DNA from: Marinitoga piezophila KA3
Lineage (GTDB): Bacteria > Thermotogota > Thermotogae > Petrotogales > Petrotogaceae
DNA: 64,000 nt
Reading direction: 5' to 3'
Assembly: GCF_000255135.1 (NCBI RefSeq)
Contig: NC_016751.1
Location: forward strand, 1,612,001 to 1,676,000
The translations under genes and the position numbers were made by a program. A model generated the notes under the pieces. The model did not search any database. It was not told the origin of the DNA and saw only the letters and a program-made list of their open reading frames with translations. This document shows, piece by piece, positions 14,685-23,321 of this stretch (position 1 is the stretch's first letter; every line of letters begins with the position of its first letter).

Positions 14685-14978
14685 ATGTACGGATTAATTA
14701 ATATTGGTTTTGGTAATGTTGTAATTGGTGATAGAGTTATCGCTATTGTTAACCCAGAATCTTCACCATTAAAAAGATTAAAGGATATTGCAAAAGAAGA
14801 AGGAAAATTAATTGACGCAACATATGGAAGAAAAACAAGAGCTATTGTAATTACTGATAGTAACCATATCATATTAAGTGCTATACAACCTGAAACAATT
14901 AGTGGAAGATTTATGCAGAATTTTTATGATGTTGAAAGTGCTCTTGAAAAAATCAGGAGAGAGGTTTATTCTAAATGA
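14685..14978 (+). CDS. remA: RemA-like DUF370 regulatory protein
   Basis: A 97-residue protein of the DUF370/RemA family. It has [23 protein letters not shown] at the N-terminus and [28 protein letters not shown] in the middle. In Bacillus subtilis RemA is an oligomeric DNA-binding activator of biofilm genes. In many bacteria, as here, the gene stands between yicC and gmk. GGAGG sits eight bases before the ATG at 14685. The stop overlaps the gmk ATG by four bases. Confidence 0.92.
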   Translation: MYGLINIGFGNVVIGDRVIAIVNPESSPLKRLKDIAKEEGKLIDATYGRKTRAIVITDSNHIILSAIQPETISGRFMQNFYDVESALEKIRREVYSK

Positions 14979-15598
14979 CAAAAGGAATACTTTATGTCGT
15001 TAGTGGGCCAAGTGGAGTAGGTAAATCTTCAATTATAAAAGAAGCAATGAAAAGACTTAAGGGATTTACTTTTTCCATTTCATATACAACAAGAAAACCT
15101 CGTCCTGGCGAAGTAAATGGAAAGGATTATTTCTTTGTAGATGAAAAAACATTTGATGAAATGGTAAAAAATAACGAATTTCTTGAATATGCCGAAGTGC
15201 ATGGTCATAAATATGGAACATCAAAAAGTTTTATAAAAGAAAAAATCAATGAAGGTTTCAGTATAGTCCTGGATATTGATGTTCAGGGTGCATTAAATGT
15301 GGTAAAACAAATGAGAAAAGAAACAGTTCTTATATTTATTGCACCACCATCATATTCTGAATTAAAAAAGCGTCTTTTAAATCGAGGAACAGAAAAGATG
15401 GAAGATCTTAAAAGACGTCTTGAAGATGCAAAATGGGAATTATCTAAAATAAATGAATTTGATTATCTAATAGTAAATGAGGATTTAAACGAATCAATCA
15501 ACCAATTAATTTCAATATTTATAGCTGAACAAATAAAGACTGAAAGGGTTACCGAACATCTTGGTAATTATTCATTCTTTAAATTTGAGGAGGAATGA
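14975..15598 (+). CDS. gmk: Guanylate kinase
   Basis: A 207-residue P-loop kinase with [10 protein letters not shown] (about 10-19), the GMP-binding segment [19 protein letters not shown], and [11 protein letters not shown]. It converts GMP and ATP to GDP and ADP. It overlaps remA by ATGA and stands two bases before the rpoZ start. Confidence 0.97.
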   Translation: MTKGILYVVSGPSGVGKSSIIKEAMKRLKGFTFSISYTTRKPRPGEVNGKDYFFVDEKTFDEMVKNNEFLEYAEVHGHKYGTSKSFIKEKINEGFSIVLDIDVQGALNVVKQMRKETVLIFIAPPSYSELKKRLLNRGTEKMEDLKRRLEDAKWELSKINEFDYLIVNEDLNESINQLISIFIAEQIKTERVTEHLGNYSFFKFEEE

Positions 15599-15600
15599 GT

Positions 15601-15843
15601 ATGTCAATGGATTTTAACTATGATAAAATAATGGAAAAAGTTGGGTTCAAATATGTTGTGCCAATTATGGTTGCAAAAAGAGTACAGATATTAAAAGATG
15701 AAGGTTTTGATGCGACATCAAAACCACTTGTAGAGACTTCTGACAATAACCTTGTTACCATAGCTTTTAAAGAAATTGAGAAAGGACATGTAAGATTAAA
15801 AAACAAAGATAGACTTTCTGACTTAAAACCAGAGGTGAAATAG
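15601..15843 (+). CDS. rpoZ: RNA polymerase omega subunit
   Basis: An 80-residue protein in the position always occupied by rpoZ after gmk. It has the omega core KYVVPIMVAKRVQILKDE and the ETSDNNLVTIAFKEIEKG helix. The ATG at 15601 was chosen since GAGGAGG is seven bases upstream; the ATG at 15595 is only two bases from it. Omega helps assemble beta-prime. It overlaps the next GTG by one base. Confidence 0.9.
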   Translation: MSMDFNYDKIMEKVGFKYVVPIMVAKRVQILKDEGFDATSKPLVETSDNNLVTIAFKEIEKGHVRLKNKDRLSDLKPEVK

Positions 15844-16385
15844 TGAAAAAAACTTTACTATTTACTTTTTTAATCATTGCATTTATAGCAAGTGCTATTA
15901 ATTTTGATATAGGTATGTCTATATTAACAGGGAAAGATAATTGGAATATGGGATTGCGTCTGGGATTAGACGAAAATAACTTTGAATTTTTAACAGATAT
16001 TTCATATGTAAATGAGCCTGAATTATCTTTTATAACATTAATAGATGTAAGTACTTCTATTCTTAAAATAAGCGATACCAGTAATATAAATTTTGGTGTT
16101 GCATGGTTTAATGATAGAATTACAAAAGATGCAACAGAAAATAGAAGTATTTATCTTTTATATTCAGGATTGAAATTAAATATGGAAAATATAAGTTTAA
16201 AAGCAGGGTTTGGTTATCCGCTTTCACAGGAAACATATTCCACTAATTTAAGCGATTATATGTTTTTTAAGATAACTTATATAGTTCCACCACCAGAAGA
16301 TTTCATAGATGATTTAAAACTTGAATTTAGATTTTTAAATGGAAGAAAGGATTTTTCAATATATTTTTCGGAGCCAATACAATGA
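15843..16385 (+). CDS. Secreted protein of unknown function (180 aa)
   Basis: The GTG start overlaps the rpoZ stop and is preceded by GAGGTG. The signal peptide is KKTLLFTFLIIAFIASA. The mature part is rich in Asn, Ser and aromatic residues with alternating strands (GMSILTGK, MGLRLGL, ISLKAGFGYPL), which suggests a small beta-barrel or envelope protein. The family is not recognised. It is followed by a pseudopilin gene overlapping by four bases, so the pair may function together at the envelope. Confidence 0.7.
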   Translation: MKKTLLFTFLIIAFIASAINFDIGMSILTGKDNWNMGLRLGLDENNFEFLTDISYVNEPELSFITLIDVSTSILKISDTSNINFGVAWFNDRITKDATENRSIYLLYSGLKLNMENISLKAGFGYPLSQETYSTNLSDYMFFKITYIVPPPEDFIDDLKLEFRFLNGRKDFSIYFSEPIQ

Positions 16386-16822
16386 AAAAAGGATATATTC
16401 TTCTTGAAAGTGTAATATCTTTGATGATACTATCAATAATATCAGCAATTGTCCTTGCAATTAGTGCAAGGACAATTGTTATGTATAAAGAGATTTTATA
16501 TAAAGATTTTAAAAGACTTAATGCAGAAAATTCAATTTTATCATTGTTTAAATTATTAAAATACGATATAAAACCTGAAACAATAGAATTTAAAGAATAC
16601 AGTCTTACTAAACAAATGATATTTTTAAATAATGAAGATAAACCAGTAATAATAGAAAAATATGGAAATGATTTAAGTGTGGTGTATATCAATGAAGCCG
16701 GTCAAAAAACTAGAGATTATTTATATAGAAGTGTAAATATGTCAGATTTAAACTATCAAAACAAAATAATGAAATTTAGATTTGATAATTATGAATTAAA
16801 TATATATTCTGAGGAGTGGTAA
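16382..16822 (+). CDS. Type IV pseudopilin-like protein
   Basis: A 146-residue protein whose N-terminus MKKG-YILLES is a prepilin peptidase site: Gly at -1, Tyr at +1 and Glu at +5. It is followed by an unbroken hydrophobic helix (VISLMILSIISAIVLAIS) that would form the pilin stalk. The C-terminal part is small and lacks Cys pairs. No pilus assembly, secretion or prepilin peptidase gene is near, so it is an isolated minor pilin, perhaps ComG/GspI-like. ComF two genes downstream hints at a DNA-uptake link. The hydrophobic region carries a 14-bp perfect hairpin in its DNA. Confidence 0.75.
   Translation: MKKGYILLESVISLMILSIISAIVLAISARTIVMYKEILYKDFKRLNAENSILSLFKLLKYDIKPETIEFKEYSLTKQMIFLNNEDKPVIIEKYGNDLSVVYINEAGQKTRDYLYRSVNMSDLNYQNKIMKFRFDNYELNIYSEEW
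16446..16478 (+). repeat. 14-bp perfect inverted repeat within the pseudopilin gene
   Basis: 16446-16459 pairs perfectly with 16465-16478 around an ATTAG loop. It encodes part of the pilin membrane helix. No T run follows, so it is not a standard terminator. Confidence 0.8.
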
Positions 16823-16823
16823 A

Positions 16824-18098
16824 ATGGCAAATCCAATAATTGAGGCATACAAATTATTACAGGAAAAAATAAGAATTGAAAACATGAGAACATATCTTGA
16901 ATTGCTTGAATCAAAGGTTTCCACAGTTAAAGCAAAATCAATACAGGAACTTTCTAAACAAAAGGTTGAAGTAACTCATATAGAGGAAATGTTAAAAGAC
17001 CATAATGCAAATGTACGTCTTTCTGCGTTAAAATATCTGGAAAAAATGGGGAAATTAAGATGCGACTTATTAGAAGAATTGTTTACAGATATTTCTCCGG
17101 TAATAAGAAAAGAAAGTGTAAAATTATATTTAGCTCTTGGATGTGAGAACTTTGAAAAAATATATCCTCTTTCAAAAGATCCGGATTTCAAGGTTAGATT
17201 TCAATTGGTTAATTCATTTATAGAGTTCTATCCAGAAGATATAGAAAAAATAAAACCTTATTTTAAAGATGAACCTAATGCGCAAATAAAAGTATTGTTG
17301 GATTATAGCGATTCAATAAACGATAGCCTATTATCAGAAGAAATATCCATGACATTAAAAAAGTTATTGTTAAAACGATTTTTTGAAGCGAATGACTCTG
17401 TTACTGTATATAATGCATTAGGTGAGGCGTATTTAAATGCATCAAAAGAGATAAAATTATTGATAATAAAATATATGTCTGCATTGCCGTGTGAAATATC
17501 GAAGAATTTCTTTACAAAGAATATTGAAGAAGAAAAAGATATAGATTTATTATATGAATTGGTTAATAAAGGTAAGAAAATATGCGGAAATGATATAGTA
17601 GAAGATTGGGTAATAGACGAATTTATAAAATCAGAAATTCCTAAAATTAAGAATTTTGGATTTAAACTTGCAGCAGATAAGGATGATATGAATTATGTAG
17701 ATTATGCAAGGGAAATATTGGATACCGTAGAAGATGAATTTTTGAGCGGTGCGGTAAGTTATCTTTTACATTTTCTTGATTATACATTACTTGATAAAAT
17801 TCCAGAGTTTTTAGAATCACTTTCAGTAAAGAGAAAAGGTTATGCATTGCAAATAATAAGAAAATTAAAGGCAGAACAATTTTTAATGGAAGTTTCTAAA
17901 ATCGCAGAAAATAAATCATATCCAGTTAATTTAAGGAAAAATGCCATAAATATATTAAAAATATTAAAAGCAAACAATTTCTGGGAAACACCATATAATA
18001 TTTTAAAAGATGAAAATGAAAATGGTGCTTTAAAATTAGCAGCATTAACAACACTTTTAAAATTAAATCCAGAGGTTGTTCCAAGTGTTCTTGAATGA
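16824..18098 (+). CDS. HEAT-repeat protein
   Basis: A 424-residue, almost wholly helical protein. Paired helices of about 30-35 residues recur, for example NVRLSALKYLEKMG, VIRKESVKLYLALGC and PVNLRKNAINILKILKA, as in HEAT/PBS-lyase-type solenoids. No signal peptide or catalytic motif is visible, so a cytoplasmic scaffold role is likely. It begins two bases after the pseudopilin stop with AGGAGTGG before the ATG, and overlaps the comF start. Confidence 0.75.
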   Translation: MANPIIEAYKLLQEKIRIENMRTYLELLESKVSTVKAKSIQELSKQKVEVTHIEEMLKDHNANVRLSALKYLEKMGKLRCDLLEELFTDISPVIRKESVKLYLALGCENFEKIYPLSKDPDFKVRFQLVNSFIEFYPEDIEKIKPYFKDEPNAQIKVLLDYSDSINDSLLSEEISMTLKKLLLKRFFEANDSVTVYNALGEAYLNASKEIKLLIIKYMSALPCEISKNFFTKNIEEEKDIDLLYELVNKGKKICGNDIVEDWVIDEFIKSEIPKIKNFGFKLAADKDDMNYVDYAREILDTVEDEFLSGAVSYLLHFLDYTLLDKIPEFLESLSVKRKGYALQIIRKLKAEQFLMEVSKIAENKSYPVNLRKNAINILKILKANNFWETPYNILKDENENGALKLAALTTLLKLNPEVVPSVLE

Positions 18099-18702
18099 GA
18101 TATTTCCAAATAAATGTATTTCCTGCGGGAAAAAAATACCTTTCTATGAATTTCTTTGTATTGAATGCAAAGAAAAGTTATTTGATCCTTCAATAACAGT
18201 ATTAAATAACACAATTATATACCATTCCTCGTTTTATGAGGAAACAATGAAAAGAATAGTACAGGAATTCAAATTTCGTGAAAAAATACATTATGCTGAT
18301 TTTCTTTCAAAAATGCTATTAAAAACATATAAATATTTTAAAATAGATTTTTCAAATGAACCAGAAATATTATATATTCCGTCAATAAAACGTCATTATA
18401 AAATAAGGGGATATAATCCTGTAAAGGAAATTGCAAAGAATTTTTCTAAATATACAGGCTTTAAAATAAATCATGCAATTTCAGTAAAAAAAGGGTATAA
18501 TAAATCCCAGGTAGAAGCTAATACGATTGAAGAAAGAAAAAAGCAAATAAAAGGAAAATTCGTATTGGTCAGTGAGTTAGAAAAAAAAGATTATATACTA
18601 ATTGATGATGTTTATACGACAGGTGCTACAATAGAAGAGGTATTAAATATACTAAAAGGTAAAATTACTGTTATAACTCTTTGCAAAAATGTAAAGAAAT
18701 GA
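18085..18702 (+). CDS. comF: ComF-family phosphoribosyltransferase-like protein
   Basis: About 205 residues. An N-terminal zinc-binding motif (CISCGKK ... CIECKEK, two CxxC pairs) is followed by a phosphoribosyltransferase fold with the PRPP loop LIDDVYTTGATIEE at about residues 172-185. ComF proteins are linked to DNA uptake, possibly with PriA. The GTG at 18085 was chosen because AGAGG lies nine bases upstream; TTG 18076 is possible. It overlaps the HEAT-protein gene by 14 bases, so both are translated from one message. Confidence 0.85.
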   Translation: MFLNEIFPNKCISCGKKIPFYEFLCIECKEKLFDPSITVLNNTIIYHSSFYEETMKRIVQEFKFREKIHYADFLSKMLLKTYKYFKIDFSNEPEILYIPSIKRHYKIRGYNPVKEIAKNFSKYTGFKINHAISVKKGYNKSQVEANTIEERKKQIKGKFVLVSELEKKDYILIDDVYTTGATIEEVLNILKGKITVITLCKNVKK

Positions 18703-18801
18703 ATTTGTTCATAATGTTGAAAATCTGGTTATTACAAATAATTAAATATAGTTATAAGAAAAATTTTTAAATATGCTCTTGTTTGCTAAAAAAAAATATA
18801 T

Positions 18802-18829
18802 GATAGAATTTAAATGACAAAATTCTATC
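18802..18829 (+). promoter_or_regulatory. Hairpin abutting the DUF4912 gene ribosome site
   Basis: A perfect 10-bp stem (18802-18811 with 18820-18829) has an eight-base loop. Its 3' arm ends at the first base of CGGAGG (18829-18834). It could hold or free the Shine-Dalgarno; there is no T run for termination. Confidence 0.4.
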
Positions 18830-18842
18830 GGAGGTCATAGAA

Positions 18843-19637
18843 ATGATAATAGACAAAAAACTATCCATGTTGCTTGAAAATGATGAGCCCAGCATTCAAG
18901 AGTTAAGAAATATTGCCAAAAATATGGGCATTAAATTAAAAAGATCAATGAGAAAAAAAGATATTATAAAAGTTATAAAAAACAAGCTATTACAATTGAA
19001 GGAAGAAGGATTAATTACAGATCCAACGGTTATGAACAGTTTTACAACGAAGTCAATTAATAAAAATTCTATACTTAAATACGGGAAGAAATTAAATAAA
19101 AATATTCTTGTTATTACAAGTGTAAATGCAAATTGGGTTCATGCATTTTGGGAATTTTCAAATGAAATAATAGAAAAATTAAATAAAATTTCTGAAAGTA
19201 CAAAACTTATAATGAGATTTTATGATATAACAGGAATAGAAATGGATATAGATGTACCTCATAGAACATATGAATATCCAAATGATTTAAAAGAATATAC
19301 AAACTACTATTTTTATTTACCAGTTCCTAACAAAGAATACATTGCAGAATTAGGGTATTTTACACAGGAAAAAGAATTTATAGCGATAATTAGAAGTAAT
19401 AGAGTGAAGATGCCATCTGATAAGCCAAATTTTTCAGAATCAGTATATATGTATAATTTAAAAACTGGTAAAAAAAGAAAAATAAAGCATAAAAAAGAAT
19501 TTAATATAATTGAAAAAATTTCCGGAGTCTCTAATGGAAATATGATATTTTCTCAATTGGGAGATAAACCCCCTATATCAGGTGGAGGATCATTTATCTG
19601 GAACTTGTATTCTTTAAATAGGGGGATAAAGAAATGA
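18843..19637 (+). CDS. DUF4912 protein with N-terminal SAP/Rho-N-like domain
   Basis: A 264-residue protein. Residues 12-45 (PSIQELRNIAKNMGIKLKRS) resemble a Rho N-terminal/SAP helix-turn-helix fold. Residues 85-190 carry the DUF4912 pattern, including LVITSVNANWVHAFWEFS and a tyrosine-rich beta region. DUF4912 is a family of unknown biochemical role, often beside GH57 enzymes. Its stop overlaps the GH57 gene start by four bases, so a role in glycogen metabolism is plausible. It is preceded by a 140-base spacer with a hairpin before the Shine-Dalgarno. Confidence 0.8.
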   Translation: MIIDKKLSMLLENDEPSIQELRNIAKNMGIKLKRSMRKKDIIKVIKNKLLQLKEEGLITDPTVMNSFTTKSINKNSILKYGKKLNKNILVITSVNANWVHAFWEFSNEIIEKLNKISESTKLIMRFYDITGIEMDIDVPHRTYEYPNDLKEYTNYYFYLPVPNKEYIAELGYFTQEKEFIAIIRSNRVKMPSDKPNFSESVYMYNLKTGKKRKIKHKKEFNIIEKISGVSNGNMIFSQLGDKPPISGGGSFIWNLYSLNRGIKK

Positions 19638-21220
19638 AAAAAGGAAATATATTATTTGTTTTACATTCACATCTTCCATATGTAAGACATCCGGATTATG
19701 AAGAGTTTATGGAAGAGAGATGGCTTTTTGAGGCTATAACAGAAACATATGTGCCATTAATTCAGATGTTTAAAAAGCTTGAACATAGAGGAATAGAATT
19801 TAAATTAACAATGAGTTTTTCGCCTACATTAATTGAAATGTTGAGTAGCATTGATTTACAGGAAAAGTATGTTCGTTATTTAAAAAAGATTATAAAACTT
19901 GCAGAAAATGAATATATAAAAACAAAAGATGAAGAGATACAAAAACATAAAATGGCAGACTATTATCTAAATAGGTTTAAAGAAATTCTTGTTATATTTG
20001 AAAGAGAATATGAGAAAAATATTCTTGAAGCATTTAAAGAATATGCAGAAAAAGGTTATCTCGAATTAATTACCACAGCAGCAACTCATGCGGTTCTTCC
20101 AATATATCAGGAATATCCTGATATAGTTAAAATGCAGGTAAAATATGGTCTTGAAACATTTAAAAAAGCATTTGGATATTATCCAAAAGGTTTCTGGCTT
20201 CCTGAATTAGCTTATTATGAAGGACTTGATGCAATATTAAAGGAATTTGGAATAGAATATACAATACTTGAAAGAGAAGCTCTGATACACGGTGAAAGTT
20301 ATCCACTGTATAATGTATATAATCCAATAATGACACATGAAGGATTATTTGTATTTGGAAGAGATAAAGAAAATAATTTTGAGATTTTTGATCCGGAATA
20401 TGGATATACATCGGATCCAAGATATAGAGAATTTTATAGAGATATAGGATTTGATAGGGAATATGAGTATATAAAAGATTATATTGATAAAAGTGGAGTA
20501 AGATGCAACACAGGAATAAAATATCATAAAATAACAGGAAAGGAAAAAGAATTATTCGAAAAAGGATTATATGATATAGATGAAGCATATAGCGTTGTAA
20601 AAGAACATGCAAAAGATTTCGTTGAAAAAAGGAAAAAACAGTTAAAAAAGCTATCTAACGAATATCCAGAAATAGAACCAACAATGGTTTATGCATTTAA
20701 TACAGATTTTTTTGGGCATTGGTGGTATGAAGGAATTATTTTTTTACAAAAAGTTTTTGAAAATCTTGATGCAGTAGAAAACTTAAATGCAAAAACGCCA
20801 ATGGAAATTTTAAATGATATAGAAGAAATTCAAATGCTTTCACCTTCAAAATCAACGTGGGGAATAAACGGATATTTTGAAGAGTGGATAAATGGCAATA
20901 ATGATTGGATATATCCGGCAATATATGAAATGGTTGAAGTTTTGAAAAAGAAAATTAACAATAAATTTACAGAGCAGGAAAAACGTGTTTTGCAACAAAT
21001 GATAACAGAGCTAATGCTTACGCAATCAAGTGATTGGGCGTTTATTATAAGTTCAGGGACGACAGTAGAATATGCCGTTAACAGAATCAAAACACACGTG
21101 AAACGTTTTTTTGAACTTAATGAAATGCTTGACAGTGGAAAAATTGAAAAAAATAAGTTAAAATATTATATGTGGGTAGATAAGATTTTTGAGAACATTG
21201 ATTATAGTAAAATAATGTGA
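19634..21220 (+). CDS. 1,4-alpha-glucan branching enzyme, GH57 family
   Basis: A 528-residue glycoside hydrolase family 57 protein. It starts with the conserved LFVLHSHLPYVRHP and contains WLPELAYYEG with the predicted nucleophile Glu191 and AFNTDFFGHWWYEG with the predicted acid/base Asp358. It ends in a helical C-terminal domain (about 400-528, with LTQSSDWAF), as in bacterial GH57 branching enzymes. Thermotoga AmyC, first described as an amylase, is the close family type. It transfers alpha-glucan chains to form 1,6 branches in glycogen. No signal peptide is present, so it is cytoplasmic. Confidence 0.9.
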   Translation: MKKGNILFVLHSHLPYVRHPDYEEFMEERWLFEAITETYVPLIQMFKKLEHRGIEFKLTMSFSPTLIEMLSSIDLQEKYVRYLKKIIKLAENEYIKTKDEEIQKHKMADYYLNRFKEILVIFEREYEKNILEAFKEYAEKGYLELITTAATHAVLPIYQEYPDIVKMQVKYGLETFKKAFGYYPKGFWLPELAYYEGLDAILKEFGIEYTILEREALIHGESYPLYNVYNPIMTHEGLFVFGRDKENNFEIFDPEYGYTSDPRYREFYRDIGFDREYEYIKDYIDKSGVRCNTGIKYHKITGKEKELFEKGLYDIDEAYSVVKEHAKDFVEKRKKQLKKLSNEYPEIEPTMVYAFNTDFFGHWWYEGIIFLQKVFENLDAVENLNAKTPMEILNDIEEIQMLSPSKSTWGINGYFEEWINGNNDWIYPAIYEMVEVLKKKINNKFTEQEKRVLQQMITELMLTQSSDWAFIISSGTTVEYAVNRIKTHVKRFFELNEMLDSGKIEKNKLKYYMWVDKIFENIDYSKIM

Positions 21221-21244
21221 TCAATTTTGAAAGGAGGGCATAAA

Positions 21245-21820
21245 GTGCCAGAAAAATACTTTGAAATCAGATGGCATGGAAGAGCTGGTCAGGGTGCAAA
21301 AAGTGCTTCTCAGTTTTTAACAGAAGCTGCAGTAGAAGCAGGAAAATACTCAACAGCATTCCCAGAATACGGTGCAGAAAGATCAGGAGCACCAATGAAA
21401 GCATTTAACAGAATTGCTGATGTTCCAATTAGAATAAGAAGCGGTATTGAAAATCCAGATGTTGTTGTTGTATTCGATGATACTATGTTAGGATTGCCAG
21501 ATATTACAGCTGGTCTCGGTGAAGATAAGATTATGTTGGTTAACACAGTTATGTCACCAGAAGAAGTAAGAGAAAAAACAGGATTCAAGGGAAAAATATA
21601 TACAATTCCAGCAACAGATATAGCATTAGAAGAAATAAAAAGAGGTATTCCAAATACAGTTATGATTGGAGCTCTTGTTAAATTGACAAATGTTGTTCCA
21701 ATGGAAGTTGTAAAGGAAAAGGTTAGAAAAACATTTGAAAAGAAATTCTCCGAAGAAGTAGTTCAAGCAAACTTAAGAGCTGTTGACCGCGGTTATCAGG
21801 AGGTGAAAGGCGATGCCTAA
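21245..21820 (+). CDS. porG: Pyruvate:ferredoxin oxidoreductase, gamma subunit
   Basis: A 191-residue domain III/gamma subunit. It has EIRWHGRAGQGAKSASQFL near the N-terminus and PEYGAERSGAPMKAF, both diagnostic. It is first of porG-porD-porA-porB, the order known from Thermotoga maritima. The GTG at 21245 is preceded by GGAGG; the longer TTG frame runs through that site. The stop overlaps porD. The complex oxidises pyruvate with CoA to acetyl-CoA and CO2 and reduces ferredoxin. Confidence 0.95.
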   Translation: MPEKYFEIRWHGRAGQGAKSASQFLTEAAVEAGKYSTAFPEYGAERSGAPMKAFNRIADVPIRIRSGIENPDVVVVFDDTMLGLPDITAGLGEDKIMLVNTVMSPEEVREKTGFKGKIYTIPATDIALEEIKRGIPNTVMIGALVKLTNVVPMEVVKEKVRKTFEKKFSEEVVQANLRAVDRGYQEVKGDA

Positions 21821-22121
21821 ATACGATAGCTGGAAAGAAATGCCAATTGCTGGTGTAATAGATAAACCAGCAACAGCAAGAGAATACAATACAGGTACAT
21901 GGAGAGTAATGAGACCAATTGTAGATAAAGATGCATGTATAAATTGTATGCAATGTTGGTTATACTGTCCAGACATGGCAATAGATGGAAAAGTAAAAGA
22001 AGATGGAAAAACAGAAATGATAGGCTTCAACTACACATATTGTAAAGGTTGTGGAACATGTGCAGAAGTATGTCCTGTAAATGCAATTACAATGAAGCCT
22101 GAAACGGAATTTTTAAAATAA
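21813..22121 (+). CDS. porD: Pyruvate:ferredoxin oxidoreductase, delta (ferredoxin-type) subunit
   Basis: A 102-residue protein with two 4Fe-4S cluster motifs, CINCMQCWLYCPD and CKGCGTCAEVCPV, that pass electrons from the TPP site to ferredoxin. AGGAGG precedes the ATG, which overlaps the end of porG by eight bases. Confidence 0.96.
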   Translation: MPKYDSWKEMPIAGVIDKPATAREYNTGTWRVMRPIVDKDACINCMQCWLYCPDMAIDGKVKEDGKTEMIGFNYTYCKGCGTCAEVCPVNAITMKPETEFLK

Positions 22122-22136
22122 GGAGGTTGAATATAG

Positions 22137-23306
22137 ATGCCTAAAACATTAGCAATTACTGGTGCAGCTGCAGTTGCTCATGCAATGAGACAGATAAATC
22201 CAGATGTTGTAGCTGCATATCCAATAACACCACAGACTCCAATAGTTGAATATTTTGCACAATTTGTTGCAGATGGAGCTGTTGATACAGTAATGGTACC
22301 TGTTGAATCAGAACACTCAGCAATGAGTGCTGTTGTTGGTTCAGCTGCAGCAGGTGCAAGAACAATGACAGCAACAGCAGCAAACGGTTTAGCATTAATG
22401 TTTGAAATTGTATATATAGCAGCATCAATGAGATTACCAATTGTAATGCCAATAGTTAACAGGGCTTTATCAGGTCCTATTAATATACACGGAGATCATT
22501 CAGATGCTTACGCTGTAAGAGATGCTGGATGGATTCAGTTATTCTCAGAAAATTCACAGGAAGCATATGATATGACAATTATTGCTACAAAATTAGCAGA
22601 AAGAGAAGAAGTATTAACACCTGCAATGGTTAACCTTGATGGTTTCATTACATCACATGGTGTTGAAGGTGTAGAAATTTTAGATGACGAAGTTGTAAGA
22701 GACTTTGTTGGAATTTGGGAACCAAAATATCCATTATTAGATATTGATAACCCAATTACACATGGGCCATTAGACTTATTTGATTACTATTTCGAACATC
22801 ATAGACAACAACAAGAAGGTTTAAAAAATGCTTACAAAGCATTACCTGAAGTATTTGCAGAATATGAAAAGATTTCAGGAAGAAAATATGACTTCTTAGA
22901 TTTATATAGAATGGAAGATGCTGAATACGTAATGGTTGTTATGAATTCAGCTGCATCAACAGCTAAATATGTTGTTGATGAATTAAGAGAAAAAGGAATA
23001 AAAGCTGGATTAGTAAAACCATGGGTATTCACACCATTCCCAAAGAAAGAAATTTTAGAAGCTCTTGATGGTAGAAAAGCAGTTATGGTACTTGATAGAG
23101 CTATGTCATTTGGTAAAGAAGCACCATTATATTCATTGATAAAATCAGCATTATATGAAGCAAAGGAAAAACCAATGATAGGTTCATATGTATATGGTTT
23201 AGGTGGAAGAGATGTAACACCACACATGTTACACATTCCATTCGAAGACGCAATGAAAGGCGACCTTGATCCAAACGAAGAAAGATATCTCGGTTTAAAA
23301 GAATAA
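22137..23306 (+). CDS. porA: Pyruvate:ferredoxin oxidoreductase, alpha subunit
   Basis: A 389-residue subunit. It has YPITPQTPIVEYFAQF near residue 30, VESEHSAMSAVVGSAAAGARTMTATAANGL and the later HGDHSD segment typical of PorA domains I and II. It forms the pyrimidine-binding half of the TPP site with PorB. AGGAGG lies nine bases before the ATG. Confidence 0.96.
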   Translation: MPKTLAITGAAAVAHAMRQINPDVVAAYPITPQTPIVEYFAQFVADGAVDTVMVPVESEHSAMSAVVGSAAAGARTMTATAANGLALMFEIVYIAASMRLPIVMPIVNRALSGPINIHGDHSDAYAVRDAGWIQLFSENSQEAYDMTIIATKLAEREEVLTPAMVNLDGFITSHGVEGVEILDDEVVRDFVGIWEPKYPLLDIDNPITHGPLDLFDYYFEHHRQQQEGLKNAYKALPEVFAEYEKISGRKYDFLDLYRMEDAEYVMVVMNSAASTAKYVVDELREKGIKAGLVKPWVFTPFPKKEILEALDGRKAVMVLDRAMSFGKEAPLYSLIKSALYEAKEKPMIGSYVYGLGGRDVTPHMLHIPFEDAMKGDLDPNEERYLGLKE

Positions 23307-23321
23307 TGGAGGTGAATAATA

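Noticed and set aside
22156-22452. 98-codon minus-strand ORF rich in Leu and Gln inside porA
   Set aside because: It is an antisense shadow of biased porA codons without a ribosome site.
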